Shown: piece by piece, positions 29,445-37,935 of the stretch
Layout: each line of letters opens with the position of its first letter
Position numbering within the stretch: position 1 is the first letter of the stretch
Notes under the pieces: generated by a model
Seen by the model: only the letters and a program-made list of their open reading frames with translations
What the model was told of the DNA's origin: nothing
Database searches by the model: none
Position numbers and translations under genes: made by a program
Source of the DNA: Giesbergeria sp.
GTDB taxonomy: Bacteria > Pseudomonadota > Gammaproteobacteria > Burkholderiales > Burkholderiaceae_C
Assembly: GCA_023150295.1 (NCBI GenBank)
Contig: JAKLLE010000033.1
Span: forward strand, 1-38,043
DNA length: 38,043 nucleotides
Direction: 5' to 3'

Positions 29445-30767
29445 TTACAAAATGAAGCGCGAAAGGTCTTCGTCCTGCGACAGCGCCTGCAGGCGCGCAT
29501 CGACGTAGGCTGCGTCGATGACCACCGTCTGGCCCGCTCGGTGCGCGGCGTCAAAGCTCACCTCGTCGAGCAAACGCTCCATCACCGTGGACAGGCGGCG
29601 CGCGCCGATGTTCTCGGTGCGTTCGTTGACCTCGAAGGCAATGTGCGCCAGGCGGGTGATGCCTTCGGGCGTGAACTCCAGCGCCACGCCCTCGGTGGCC
29701 AGCAGCGCCTGGTACTGGCGCACCAGCGAGGCGTGCGTCTGCGTGAGGATGGCTTCAAAGTCCTGCACCGAAAGCGAGTCGAGCTCCACGCGGATCGGAA
29801 AGCGCCCCTGCAACTCGGGAATCAGGTCGCTGGGCTTGGCCAGGTGGAAAGCTCCGGAGGCAATGAACAGGATATGGTCGGTCTTGACCATGCCGTACTT
29901 GGTGTGCACCGTGGTGCCCTCCACCAGCGGCAGCAGGTCGCGCTGCACGCCCTGGCGTGACACATCGGCGCCGCTGCTCTCCTGGCGCGCGGCCACCTTG
30001 TCGATCTCGTCGATGAACACGATGCCGTTCTGCTCGGCGCTGAGCAGGGCGCGCTGCTTGATCTCTTCCTCGTTGACCAGCTTGGCCGCCTCTTCCTCGA
30101 CGAGCTGGCGCCGGGCTTCGGCAATGCTGAGCTTGCGCGTCTTGCGCTTGCCCTGCCCGATCTGGCTGAACATGCCGCGCAACTGCTCGGCCATGTCCTC
30201 CATGCCTGCGGGGCCCATGATTTCGAGCTGTGGGCGGGCCTCGGCCAGGTCGATCTCGATTTCCTTGTCGTCGAGTTGGCCCTCGCGCAGCTTCTTGCGG
30301 AACACCTGGCGTGCGGTGCTGTCGGGCGGCGGCTCGCTGCCGGGCGTGCGCGCCACGGGGATGAGCACGTCCAGGATGCGCTCCTCGGCCGCGTCTTCGG
30401 CGCGCGTGCGCACCTGGCGTGTCTGTACCTCGCGCTCCTGCTTGACGGCCACTTCCATCAGGTCGCGGATGATGGTGTCCACGTCCTTGCCCACATAGCC
30501 CACCTCGGTGAACTTGGTGGCTTCGACCTTGATGAAGGGCGCATCGGCCAGGCGCGCCAGGCGGCGCGCGATTTCGGTCTTGCCCACGCCCGTGGGGCCG
30601 ATCATGAGGATGTTCTTGGGCGTGATCTCGTGGCGCAGCGGCTCCTGCACCTGCTGGCGGCGCCAGCGGTTGCGCAGCGCAATGGCCACGGCCCGCTTGG
30701 CCTTGGACTGGCCGACGATGTGGCGGTCCAGCTCGGAGACGATTTCCTGGGGGGTCATGGAAGACAT
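29445..30767 (-). CDS. hslU: ATP-dependent protease ATPase subunit HslU
   Basis: The 440-aa AAA+ unfoldase feeds substrates to the HslV peptidase. Walker A is GPTGVGKT (residues 57-64), Walker B is [10 protein letters not shown], and the I-domain insertion lies between them (about 110-240). The C-terminus LSRFIL is the tail that docks into HslV. The ATG at 30767 is preferred to an upstream TTG, although the ribosome binding site (GGAA) is weak. A family-A repeat lies in the 84-bp gap behind hslV. Confidence 0.97.
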   Translation of the reverse strand: MSSMTPQEIVSELDRHIVGQSKAKRAVAIALRNRWRRQQVQEPLRHEITPKNILMIGPTGVGKTEIARRLARLADAPFIKVEATKFTEVGYVGKDVDTIIRDLMEVAVKQEREVQTRQVRTRAEDAAEERILDVLIPVARTPGSEPPPDSTARQVFRKKLREGQLDDKEIEIDLAEARPQLEIMGPAGMEDMAEQLRGMFSQIGQGKRKTRKLSIAEARRQLVEEEAAKLVNEEEIKQRALLSAEQNGIVFIDEIDKVAARQESSGADVSRQGVQRDLLPLVEGTTVHTKYGMVKTDHILFIASGAFHLAKPSDLIPELQGRFPIRVELDSLSVQDFEAILTQTHASLVRQYQALLATEGVALEFTPEGITRLAHIAFEVNERTENIGARRLSTVMERLLDEVSFDAAHRAGQTVVIDAAYVDARLQALSQDEDLSRFIL

Positions 30768-30788
30768 GGAGAGAAATTCCAATCAAAT

Positions 30789-30839
30789 CGGCACATAGCG
30801 CTTATAGAATAAGCGCAAACAGCTATTATTTTGATAGCA
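30789..30839 (+). repeat. Family-A repeat, copy 5 (between hslV and hslU)
   Basis: CGGCACATAGCGCTTAT, AGAAT, AAGCGCAAACAGCTATTATTTTGATAGCA is the best-preserved copy. GCGCTTAT pairs with ATAAGCGC, and GCTAT pairs with ATAGC. It fills most of the gap between hslV and hslU. Confidence 0.88.
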
Positions 30840-30851
30840 AACGAAATTCCC

Positions 30852-31415
30852 TTAAAGGGTTTCAATCGTGTGGTGCATGTTGGTGTAGATGCACAGCTCA
30901 CCGGCAATGGCCAGGGATTTGCGCACGATGTCTTCAGCGCCCAGTTCGGTGTTGGTCAGCAGCGCCTTGGCGGCCGAATGGGCATAGGCCCCACCCGAGC
31001 CGATGGCCACGATGCCTTGTTCGGGCTCCAGCACATCGCCGTTGCCGGTGATGATGAGGGAGGCCTCGCGGTCGGCCACGGCGAGCATGGCCTCCAGACG
31101 GCGCAGCACGCGGTCGGTGCGCCAGTCCTTGGTCAGCTCGATGGCGGCGCGCACCAGGTGGCCCTGGTGCTTGTCCAGCTTGGCTTCAAAGCGTTCGAAC
31201 AGCGTGAAGGCGTCGGCCGTGGCGCCGGCAAAGCCCGCCAGCACCTTGCCATGGTGCAGCTTGCGCACCTTGCGCGCCGTGCCCTTGACGACGATATTGC
31301 CCAGCGTGACCTGGCCGTCGCCGCCAATGGCCACCTGCACGCCCTGCGGGGTTTGGCGGCGCACGCTGAGGATGGTGGTTCCGTGGAACACCGGGGATTC
31401 GTTGGATGCGGTCAT
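30852..31415 (-). CDS. hslV: ATP-dependent protease peptidase subunit HslV
   Basis: The 187-aa threonine peptidase forms the double hexamer of the HslUV protease. The start at 31415 gives [12 protein letters not shown] before TTILSVRR. Cleavage after HG would expose T13 as the N-terminal nucleophile. E. coli HslV carries only Met there, while a short propeptide is common in betaproteobacteria. The GDGQVTLGN and [17 protein letters not shown] motifs are standard. It is transcribed ahead of hslU. Confidence 0.96.
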   Translation of the reverse strand: MTASNESPVFHGTTILSVRRQTPQGVQVAIGGDGQVTLGNIVVKGTARKVRKLHHGKVLAGFAGATADAFTLFERFEAKLDKHQGHLVRAAIELTKDWRTDRVLRRLEAMLAVADREASLIITGNGDVLEPEQGIVAIGSGGAYAHSAAKALLTNTELGAEDIVRKSLAIAGELCIYTNMHHTIETL

Positions 31416-31504
31416 AGGGCGCTTAGGTGGGGGCGCCCACCGCCATTGCAAGTCTGTGCTCCATTGCTCCTCGCGCTACCCACCCTGTCACTCCCCAAGC
31501 CAGG

Positions 31505-31606
31505 GCTCCCGCGCAAGGGCCGCCCCGCCGCGCTGGGAGCGTCCCCCCTCCGCAAGCGAAGCGAAGCAGAGAGGGGGGAAGGCCCGCAGGGCCTCAGGGG
31601 GGAGCA
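31505..31606 (-). repeat. Family-B three-hairpin element, copy 3 (between the STAS-like gene and hslV)
   Basis: Hairpin 1 arms are GCTCCC/GGGAGC (31505-31510, 31535-31540). Hairpin 2 is CCCCCCTC/GAGGGGGG (31543-31550, 31571-31578). Hairpin 3 is GGCCC-GCA-GGGCC (31581-31593). All three stems differ from copies 1 and 2 with the pairing kept. It begins two bases after the stop of the STAS-like gene. Confidence 0.85.
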
Positions 31607-31608
31607 AG

Positions 31609-33354
31609 CTAATTTTTTCGCGGCAGCACCCAGGCATGCTCGTTGACACCGAGCACATTGAACAGCACGGCCACCAGGCGGTGCAGGTTGTGGAACTGCA
31701 CTTCGCGCCCCTGGGCCTGCTGCTGGGCCGCCCAGTTAAGCACCGAGCCCGCAGCGGTGAAGTCAATGCGGATGAGCTTGTCGCACGGGATGGCCAGCGG
31801 CTGGCCCGCAGGCACATGGTCCTGCATGCCTTCGAGCAGGTGGGTGGCGTCGCCCTCGATGTGGCCGGTGAGCCCGGCCAGCGCAGGCACCGAATCGCCA
31901 AAACCCGTGAGCGGTGCCGGGGTGGTGCTGTCTTTCCAGTGCGGCCGCGCAACCAGGTCCTGGGCCGGGGCAGGCGCAGGAGCGGCTTCGGGGGTGGAAT
32001 CGTCGCTGTAGCCGCACAGAGGGTTGGCCCAGGAAGGCGGCGACACTTCGTAGGTGACGCAGTAATCCAAGGCCACCATTTCGAACTCGTCGGCCTGGCC
32101 CATGAAGCGCAGCACCGCCATGCGCAGGCGCCACCATTCGGGGTCGGTCTCGCGGTCACCCGACTGGGTGCGCTCCTGCAGCAAGGTCAGCAGCGCTTGC
32201 GAGCCCGTGAACACAAACTGCCCCTTCATGTCCGCCCAGCGGGTGAACTCGTTGGCCAATGCGGTCAGCGCCGCGTCTTCAATGGACTTGAGCCGCGTCC
32301 AGGTCAGCGTCCAGGGCGAGGCCGAGCGATTGATGGATGCCTGCAGCGCAGCCACCGACTGCAGCGTCATGGCGGCTGGTGCGTTCCAGCTGAATTCACG
32401 CTGGGGCACTGCGGTGGCCTCTGCCTTCACGGCAGCCTGCAGGCCCAATTGTTCGGGGATGGAGAACCACAGCGGCGCAGAGCGCGCAAAGCGCCCGGCA
32501 AAGTCGATGGCCAACGCATCAAAACGGTCTTGCTGGCCTGTGGCGCGGTACAGGTCGAACAGCGTCATCCAGATCTCGAACTGGGCATCGGCTTCGTCGG
32601 CGCTGTGGCGCTCCAGCACCTCCAGCAGGCCTGCCTCTGCGCCCGCGTAATCGCCGTTGGCAAAGCGGATGGCGGCTTCTTCGAGGTCGGGTTCGTGCAC
32701 GAATTTCTCCAAGGCCGGTGCGGCCGGTGGTGCCGAGGTACCTGCCCCTCCCATGTTCCATGTGGCCGCATCGGGCTCCTCCTGCGGCAGGGAGGTTTCC
32801 TGTGCGGCCAGGCTATCGCCCGCAAACAGCGGCTCGGGCGCCGTGCGTGCGGGAGGGGTGGGTTGCAGAGCCAGGGGAGCCGTCGGGGCGTAGGCATTGG
32901 GGTGGGCCGGAATGGTGGGCGCGTCTGCCAGGGCAGCGCCCGCTTGCGCAGGGGCCGCACCTTCCGGGTTGTCACCCGCCTGTTTGCTCTTCCACCACTG
33001 CATGGACATCTGCGCCTCGATCTCGTCGATCTTCTTGATCGTGACGGCACGCTCGCCGGGCGAGGTGAGGCTGCTCTGGAAGAACGAGGGTCGGGCCGCC
33101 GGGTCGGCCGTGCGCTGGCCGCTCAGGGCGTCGCGCTGGCGCAGTTTGCGCAGTTGATCGAACTCACGGCGGCGCACAAAGTCGTTGCGCCGCTTGCGCT
33201 CGATCATCTCCTTGAGCATTTGCTTGCTGTACTGGCTCTCCTTGTCGTCCTGGATGGAATCCAGCTCCGACCAGTTGACCGTGGGGTTGCGCACGAAACG
33301 CACCACCTTGGACAGGAGGCCACCGCCGGAGGAGGGGTTGTCTTCCTTGCTCAT
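31609..33354 (-). CDS. Protein of unknown function with TPR-like middle and STAS-like C-terminal domain
   Basis: The ATG at 33354 gives 581 residues; the frame opens at a TTG (33378) without support. In order I see a charged, Arg/Lys-rich helical N-terminus (about 25-110, MLKEMIERKRRNDFVRRREF) and an Ala/Pro-rich linker (about 120-220). A helical repeat follows (about 225-300, AAIRFANGDYAGAEAGLLEVLE, resembling TPRs of the FimV type). The C-terminus (about 490-581) has the pattern of an MlaB/STAS domain, ending IDFTAAGSVLNWA and FNVLGVNEHAWVL. No signal peptide or membrane helix is seen, so it is likely cytoplasmic. It lies between dksA and hslV, all on the minus strand. I know of no experimental function. 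Confidence 0.8.
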   Translation of the reverse strand: MSKEDNPSSGGGLLSKVVRFVRNPTVNWSELDSIQDDKESQYSKQMLKEMIERKRRNDFVRRREFDQLRKLRQRDALSGQRTADPAARPSFFQSSLTSPGERAVTIKKIDEIEAQMSMQWWKSKQAGDNPEGAAPAQAGAALADAPTIPAHPNAYAPTAPLALQPTPPARTAPEPLFAGDSLAAQETSLPQEEPDAATWNMGGAGTSAPPAAPALEKFVHEPDLEEAAIRFANGDYAGAEAGLLEVLERHSADEADAQFEIWMTLFDLYRATGQQDRFDALAIDFAGRFARSAPLWFSIPEQLGLQAAVKAEATAVPQREFSWNAPAAMTLQSVAALQASINRSASPWTLTWTRLKSIEDAALTALANEFTRWADMKGQFVFTGSQALLTLLQERTQSGDRETDPEWWRLRMAVLRFMGQADEFEMVALDYCVTYEVSPPSWANPLCGYSDDSTPEAAPAPAPAQDLVARPHWKDSTTPAPLTGFGDSVPALAGLTGHIEGDATHLLEGMQDHVPAGQPLAIPCDKLIRIDFTAAGSVLNWAAQQQAQGREVQFHNLHRLVAVLFNVLGVNEHAWVLPRKN

Positions 33355-33399
33355 GATGGCTTGCGTACTGCGCGGCAAAGGCTCAAAGGGAGTTCCCCG

Positions 33400-34113
33400 T
33401 CAATCACCAAACATCTTTTGCTTGAGCTCGCGGCGCTGTTGCGCTTCCAGCGAGAGCGTGGCCGTGGGTCGGGCCAGCAGGCGGCCCACGCCAATGGGTT
33501 CGCCGGTTTCGTCGCAGTAACCGTAGTCGCCAGCGTCGATGCGCGAGATGGACTGCTCGATCTTCTTGAGCAACTTGCGCTCGCGGTCACGCGTGCGCAG
33601 CTCCAGGGCGTGTTCTTCTTCGATGGTGGCTCGGTCTGCCGGGTCGGGCACGACCACGGTGTCCTCACGCAGATGCTCGGTGGTTTCACCTGCGTTGTTG
33701 TGCATGTCCTGCTTGAGTTGCACCAGCTTGTGGCGGAAGTAGGCCATCTGGACGTCGTTCATGTACTCGCTGTCGGGCATGGCGAGGATGTCGGCGTCGG
33801 TCAGTTCCTCCAAGGGCTTGGTCTTCCAGTGGTTGGCCAGCTTGGGGTCCTTTTTAGGAGCCGCAGCACGCGGGGCTTGCAGGGTGGTGGGCATGGTATT
33901 CGTGTAACTCGCTTTGGCAGCCGTCGAAGCGACGGACTGCTGAATGGATGGTACGGTCAATTGGGCCAGGCGGGAAGAAGGCCGAGCACTGCGCACGGGC
34001 AAGCCGTCAGGCGACGCTGGAGCCGCCTTGGCGCTGACTTTGGCCGGGGCCGGTGAGGCCGCGGTGGAAGACGCCTTTGCAGGTGCCTTGGGTTTGCTGG
34101 GTGCAGCGTTCAC
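33400..34113 (-). CDS. dksA: RNA polymerase-binding transcription factor DksA, zinc-ligand-poor form with N-terminal extension
   Basis: The 237-aa product contains the DksA coiled coil with tip motif DPADRA (D157, D160, A162) and LELRTRDRERKLLKKIE. Such proteins act in the RNA polymerase secondary channel with ppGpp. Of the four zinc cysteines of E. coli DksA only C200 remains; the other positions are T203, S221 and A224. The start is GTG at 34113, supported by AGGAG nine bases upstream. It adds about 80 Ala/Pro/Lys-rich residues before the conserved core. A TATACAAT motif near 34211-34219 (minus) may be its -10. A COG0523 GTPase gene lies immediately upstream. Confidence 0.92.
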   Translation of the reverse strand: MNAAPSKPKAPAKASSTAASPAPAKVSAKAAPASPDGLPVRSARPSSRLAQLTVPSIQQSVASTAAKASYTNTMPTTLQAPRAAAPKKDPKLANHWKTKPLEELTDADILAMPDSEYMNDVQMAYFRHKLVQLKQDMHNNAGETTEHLREDTVVVPDPADRATIEEEHALELRTRDRERKLLKKIEQSISRIDAGDYGYCDETGEPIGVGRLLARPTATLSLEAQQRRELKQKMFGD

Positions 34114-34277
34114 GTCCTGTCTCCTCGCGGTACGGGCTTCCCGCTGCGATGGCGGTGAAGCGCCACCTGCGGGAGGTTTGATCGTAGTATGCCCTTGGCT
34201 TTACCGGGGCGCGATTGTATAGGCACAGCCTTGCCCGGGCGCAGGCGTTGTGCATTCCCCACACCGCAGGTGCAGCA

Positions 34278-35378
34278 TCAGCCCACCAGGCACTGGTCCA
34301 GCCCCTGCTCCAGGATGTCGCGCGGCAGCTCGATGCCGATGAACACCATCTTGCTCTGGCGCTTCTCGCCCTCGGCCCACTGCGGCCCCAGGTCGCTGCC
34401 CATGAGCTGGTGCACGCCCTGGAAGATGACCTTGCGCTCGGTGCCCTTCATGTGCAGCACACCCTTGTAGCGCAGCATGCGCGGGCCGTAGATGTTGACG
34501 ATGGCGCCCAAAAAATCCTCCAGCTTGGCCGGATCGAACGCACGCTCGGCGCGGTAGACAAAACTCTTGACGTCATCGTCATGGTGGTGGTGGCGCCCCT
34601 TCTGGTGCGAGGGGTGGTTGCAGGGCTCGCCGGGCGCATGGTCGTGGTGATGGTGGTGCCCATGGTCATGGCCGTGTTCGCACTTCCCGTGGTCATGGTC
34701 GCAGTGGCTGTGGTCGTCCTCGTCCTTAAGGAAGTCGGGGTCGATGTCCAGCTTGGCGTTGAGGTTGAAGCCACGCAGGTCCAGCACCTCAGTGAGGGGC
34801 ACCTCGCCGAAGTGCACCGCCTTGATCGGCGCGCGCGGGTTCATGTGCTTGAGGCGGTGGGTGAGCGCATCGACGTCGTCTGCACTGACCAGGTCGGTCT
34901 TGGACAGGAAGATCTGGTCAGCAAAGCCCACCTGGCGGCGTGCCTCCTGGCGGTCGTCGAGCTGCTGCTGGGCATGCTTGGCATCCACCAGGGTAAGGAT
35001 GGAGTCCACCAGGTAGGTTTCGGCGATCTCGTCGTCCATGAAGAAGGTCTGCACCACCGGGCCGGGGTCGGCCAGGCCCGTGGTCTCGATGACCACGCGG
35101 TCAAAGGCCAACATGCCCTTGCGGCGCTTGGCGGCCAGCAGTTGCAGGGTTTCACGCAGGTCTTCGCGGATGGTGCAGCAGATGCAGCCGTTGCTCATCT
35201 GCACGATCTGTTCCTCGCTGTCGGTCACGAGGATGTCGTTGTCGATGTTCTCCTCGCCGAACTCGTTTTCGATGACGGCGATCTTCTGGCCGTGGACTTC
35301 GGACAGCACGCGCTTGAGCAAGGTGGTCTTGCCCGAGCCCAGGAAGCCGGTGAGGATGGTGACGGGGATGAGGGACAT
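34278..35378 (-). CDS. COG0523/CobW-family metallochaperone-type GTPase
   Basis: The 366-aa G3E GTPase starts MSLIPVTILTGFLGSGKTTLL, with the Walker A motif at 11-18. C65-I-C67-C68 (GCICC) is the family metal site, SKTD is the guanine-specificity motif, and the CobW C-terminal domain is present (about 280-360). A very His/Asp-rich loop (about 228-275) will bind metals such as zinc. Family members deliver zinc or other metals to client proteins, some under Zur control; others serve cobalamin synthesis. The metal here is not determined, and no Zur box was seen upstream. An in-frame extension to 35465 lacks support. Confidence 0.92.
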   Translation of the reverse strand: MSLIPVTILTGFLGSGKTTLLKRVLSEVHGQKIAVIENEFGEENIDNDILVTDSEEQIVQMSNGCICCTIREDLRETLQLLAAKRRKGMLAFDRVVIETTGLADPGPVVQTFFMDDEIAETYLVDSILTLVDAKHAQQQLDDRQEARRQVGFADQIFLSKTDLVSADDVDALTHRLKHMNPRAPIKAVHFGEVPLTEVLDLRGFNLNAKLDIDPDFLKDEDDHSHCDHDHGKCEHGHDHGHHHHHDHAPGEPCNHPSHQKGRHHHHDDDVKSFVYRAERAFDPAKLEDFLGAIVNIYGPRMLRYKGVLHMKGTERKVIFQGVHQLMGSDLGPQWAEGEKRQSKMVFIGIELPRDILEQGLDQCLVG

Positions 35379-35433
35379 GGGGAGCCTTGGGGGAAAAACG
35401 GGGGGGAACCCAAAAACTGTAGCCGAGCTGTCA

Positions 35434-35453
35434 AGCCCCTGCGCGCAGGGGCT
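35434..35453. repeat. 20-bp perfect palindrome upstream of the COG0523 gene
   Basis: AGCCCCTGCGCGCAGGGGCT is a perfect inverted repeat lying between the rlmI end and the COG0523 start. It has no adjacent T-run, so it could be a terminator stem without a tail or an operator. On the minus strand it is followed directly by TTGACA, a possible -35 element. Confidence 0.5.
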
Positions 35454-35472
35454 GCATGGTTTCAAGGCATTT

Positions 35473-35524
35473 TTGGCCTCTGGCGCTTATGCAGCAAGCG
35501 CAAGTAGCTATTATTTTTATAGCA
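35473..35524 (+). repeat. Family-A repeat, copy 6 (after rlmI)
   Basis: TTGGCCTCTGGCGCTTAT, GCAGC, AAGCGCAAGTAGCTATTATTTTTATAGCA is a well-preserved copy ending a few bases from the rlmI stop codon. Both small hairpins can form. Confidence 0.88.
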
Positions 35525-35532
35525 CTCGACCT

Positions 35533-36753
35533 TTACTTGCGCATCACGGCCAGGCCCTTGAGGTATTCCCCTTCGGGGAATTCCAGCGTCATGGGATGGT
35601 CGGGCGCCCCACCCAGGCGCTCCAGGATGTAGCCATCCACCCCGGCATCGGCCCCGGCCGAGGCGACGATCTTGTGAAACAGGTCGGCGCTGATGCCGCC
35701 CGAGCACGAGAAGGTGTAAAGCACCCCGCCGGGCTCCAGCAGCTGCAGCGCCAGGCGGTTGATGTCCTTGTAGGCGCGTGCGGCGCGCTCGGCGTGCGCG
35801 GCGGTGGGGGCAAACTTGGGCGGGTCGAGCACGATGGCGTCAAAAGTGCGCCCCTCCTTGAGGAACTGGCGCAGCGAGGCGTTCACGTCGGCATCGAGGA
35901 AGGTGGCACGCGCGGCGTCAAAGCCGTTGAGCGCGACATGCGCGCGGGCGCGCTCCAGCGCCGGGCCCGAGGAGTCGATCGACGTTACCTCGCCATCCTC
36001 CACGCCCGCCGCGCGCTGGCCCGCCAGCGCCGCTACCGAAAAGCCCCCGGTATAGCAGTAGCAGTTGAGCACGCGGCGCAGGTGCAGGCGCTGCACACAG
36101 TCGGCAAAGCGCTTGCGGCTGTCGCGTTGGTCCAGGTAAAAGCCGGTCTTGTGGCCCTCGGCGATGTTGAGCGTCAGGCGCCACTGGTGCTCGTGGATCT
36201 CCAGCTCCAGCGGCGGCGACTCGCCACCCTCCGCCGGGCCGCCACGCAGCCAGCCCGTGCTGCTCTCCAACCCTTCGAGCTGGCGCACGCTGGCGTCCGA
36301 GCGCTCGTACAGGCGCACCAGGCCCGTGGCCTGCAAGAGCGCATCGGCCAGCACACCCTTCCAGCGCTCCGTGCCCGCGCTGGTGAACTGCGCCACCAGC
36401 GTGTCGCCATAGCGGTCCACGATGAGGCCGGGCAGACCATCCGATTCGCCGTGCACCAGGCGCACGCCGTTGCTTTGTATGTCAAATCGGCCTCTGGCGC
36501 TTATTGCACGAGCGCAAGCAGCTATGAAAAAAGGAGCATCAATACGCTGCGCTTCGTCAAAACTCCACACCCGCGCGCGGATGCGCGAACTCGGGCTGAA
36601 CGCCGCCCAGGCCAGAAACTGGCCCTCGTGCGACTCCACGCGCACCGTCTCGCCGCTGTCACCCCCGCCCTTGGCGATGGCGCTTTCAAAGATCCAGGGG
36701 TGGCGACGCTGCAGCGAGCGCTCTTTGCCGGGTCGAAGTCGAATCGTTTTCAT
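35533..36753 (-). CDS. rlmI: 23S rRNA (cytosine-1962-C5)-methyltransferase RlmI
   Basis: The 406-aa enzyme has an N-terminal PUA domain (LRPGKERSLQRRHPWIFESAI) and a C-terminal SAM-binding Rossmann domain. The SAM-binding motif is NCYCYTGGFSVAAL. IVLDPPKFAP and TFSCSGGI, the latter with the likely catalytic cysteine, follow. It matches the COG1092 family. Residues about 72-90 (PFFIAACARAISARGRFDI), between the PUA and middle domains, are encoded by a family-A repeat. It lies 26 bases after xerC on the same strand. Confidence 0.93.
   Translation of the reverse strand: MKTIRLRPGKERSLQRRHPWIFESAIAKGGGDSGETVRVESHEGQFLAWAAFSPSSRIRARVWSFDEAQRIDAPFFIAACARAISARGRFDIQSNGVRLVHGESDGLPGLIVDRYGDTLVAQFTSAGTERWKGVLADALLQATGLVRLYERSDASVRQLEGLESSTGWLRGGPAEGGESPPLELEIHEHQWRLTLNIAEGHKTGFYLDQRDSRKRFADCVQRLHLRRVLNCYCYTGGFSVAALAGQRAAGVEDGEVTSIDSSGPALERARAHVALNGFDAARATFLDADVNASLRQFLKEGRTFDAIVLDPPKFAPTAAHAERAARAYKDINRLALQLLEPGGVLYTFSCSGGISADLFHKIVASAGADAGVDGYILERLGGAPDHPMTLEFPEGEYLKGLAVMRK
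36487..36538 (+). repeat. Family-A repeat, copy 7 (inside rlmI)
   Basis: TCGGCCTCTGGCGCTTAT, TGCAC, GAGCGCAAGCAGCTATGAAAAAAGGAGCA is a full copy in the family orientation. Its first 19 bases are almost identical to copy 6, which lies about 1 kb away. It is read on the minus strand in the same frame as copy 4 in murD. Confidence 0.82.
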
Positions 36754-36779
36754 GGCCGGAATTGTCGCCTGCCCCTGGA

Positions 36780-37730
36780 CTACTTGCGCCGCGCCCGCGG
36801 GTGCGCCTGGTCGTACACCTTGGCCAGGTGCTGGTAGTCTAGCCGGGTATAGACCTGCGTGGTGGTGATGCTGGCGTGGCCCAGCAACTCTTGCACGGCA
36901 CGCAGGTCGCCGCTGCTTTGCAGCAGGTGGCTGGCAAAGGAGTGGCGCAGCATGTGCGGGTGCACCGGCGTGCTCAACCCGGCGCGTTGGCTGCGCTGAC
37001 GCAGGCGCAGCCAGATGGACTGGGCCGACAGGCGCGTACCGCGCTGGCCCAGGAACAGCGCGGCGTCCAGCCGGCCGGGCGCAAACGGCGTGGCGCGCTG
37101 CGCCAGCCAGGCCTGCAGCGCCTGCACCGCCGCCGTGCCCAGGGGCAGGCTGCGGCGCTTGCTGCCCTTGCCGCGCACATGCACTTCGGCGGCCTGCAGG
37201 TCGATCCAGCCGCGCCCCAGGCGCTCGGTGTCGGGGCCGGGGGCCACGTCCAGGCCTTCGAGTTCGCCCACGCGCAGCCCGCAGCCGTACAGCAGTTCGA
37301 CCATGGCGGCATCGCGCGCCTCCAGCCAGGGGTCGGCGCCGTCTTCGGCATGTTCGGCCAGACGCACAGCATCATCCACGCCCAGTGCCTTGGGCAAGGG
37401 CTTGGGGGCCTTGGGCGCACGCACGCCCTGCACGGGGTTGTGCTCGGTCAGCCCCTGGCGCGCGGCCCACAGGTAAAAGCCGCGCCAGCCCGAGAGGATG
37501 AGCGCTATGCCGCGCCCGCTGCGCCCGCCTGCATGCATCTGCGCCACGGCGCGGCGGATGTGCGCGGTCTGCAGCTGCAACAGCGGCAAACCGACCTGTT
37601 CGCCCACCTGCTGCAGGCGCTGCAGATCCAACGTGTAGAGGGTGACGGTGCGCGCGGCCAGGCGCTTTTCCACGCGCACATGCTCCAGGTAGCGCAGGGC
37701 TTCGGGGGGCAGTGGCGCGAGGGCGGTCAT
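36780..37730 (-). CDS. xerC: Tyrosine recombinase XerC
   Basis: The 316-aa recombinase resolves chromosome dimers at dif with XerD. All catalytic residues are in place: R153 (CGLRVGEL), K188 (GKGSKRR), H259 and R262 (HMLRHSF), H285 (LLGHASI) and Y294 (VYTRLD). The N-terminal SAM-like DNA-binding domain spans about residues 8-95. The length is normal for XerC. XerC is favoured over XerD or a phage integrase by general similarity (CGLRVGEL...HMLRHSFASHLLQSSGDLR) and by the absence of phage genes. Upstream lies a family-B repeat instead of the usual operon partner. Confidence 0.92.
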   Translation of the reverse strand: MTALAPLPPEALRYLEHVRVEKRLAARTVTLYTLDLQRLQQVGEQVGLPLLQLQTAHIRRAVAQMHAGGRSGRGIALILSGWRGFYLWAARQGLTEHNPVQGVRAPKAPKPLPKALGVDDAVRLAEHAEDGADPWLEARDAAMVELLYGCGLRVGELEGLDVAPGPDTERLGRGWIDLQAAEVHVRGKGSKRRSLPLGTAAVQALQAWLAQRATPFAPGRLDAALFLGQRGTRLSAQSIWLRLRQRSQRAGLSTPVHPHMLRHSFASHLLQSSGDLRAVQELLGHASITTTQVYTRLDYQHLAKVYDQAHPRARRK

Positions 37731-37812
37731 ACTTTGTCCGTCAGTGGGGTCTTCGCTCGACCACGCCGGGCATTGTCAACAGCCTGCGATACGGCCGCTG
37801 CCCAAGCCAGCA

Positions 37813-37908
37813 GCCACCGCGCAAGGGCCGCCCCGCCGCGCTGGTGGCGTCCCCCTGCCCGCAACGCGCAGCGGTGCGAGAGCGGGGGGAAGCGGCGCAG
37901 CCGCTCAG
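37813..37908 (-). repeat. Family-B three-hairpin element, copy 4 (between xerC and the IS110-family transposase)
   Basis: Hairpin 1 arms are GCCACC/GGTGGC (37813-37818, 37843-37848). Hairpin 2 is CCCCCTGC/GCGGGGGG with one wobble (37851-37858, 37882-37889). Hairpin 3 is AGCGGC-GCA-GCCGCT (37891-37905). Similarity to the other copies stops abruptly after CTCAG at 37908, where the others continue with a G-run. Confidence 0.85.
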
Positions 37909-37935
37909 CAACTGTGTTCAAAGTCAAGCGCTTTT

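Noticed and set aside
35379-35470. Zur box upstream of the COG0523 gene
   Set aside because: No GTTATA-type inverted repeat was found. The only palindrome is GC-rich and unlike a Zur site.
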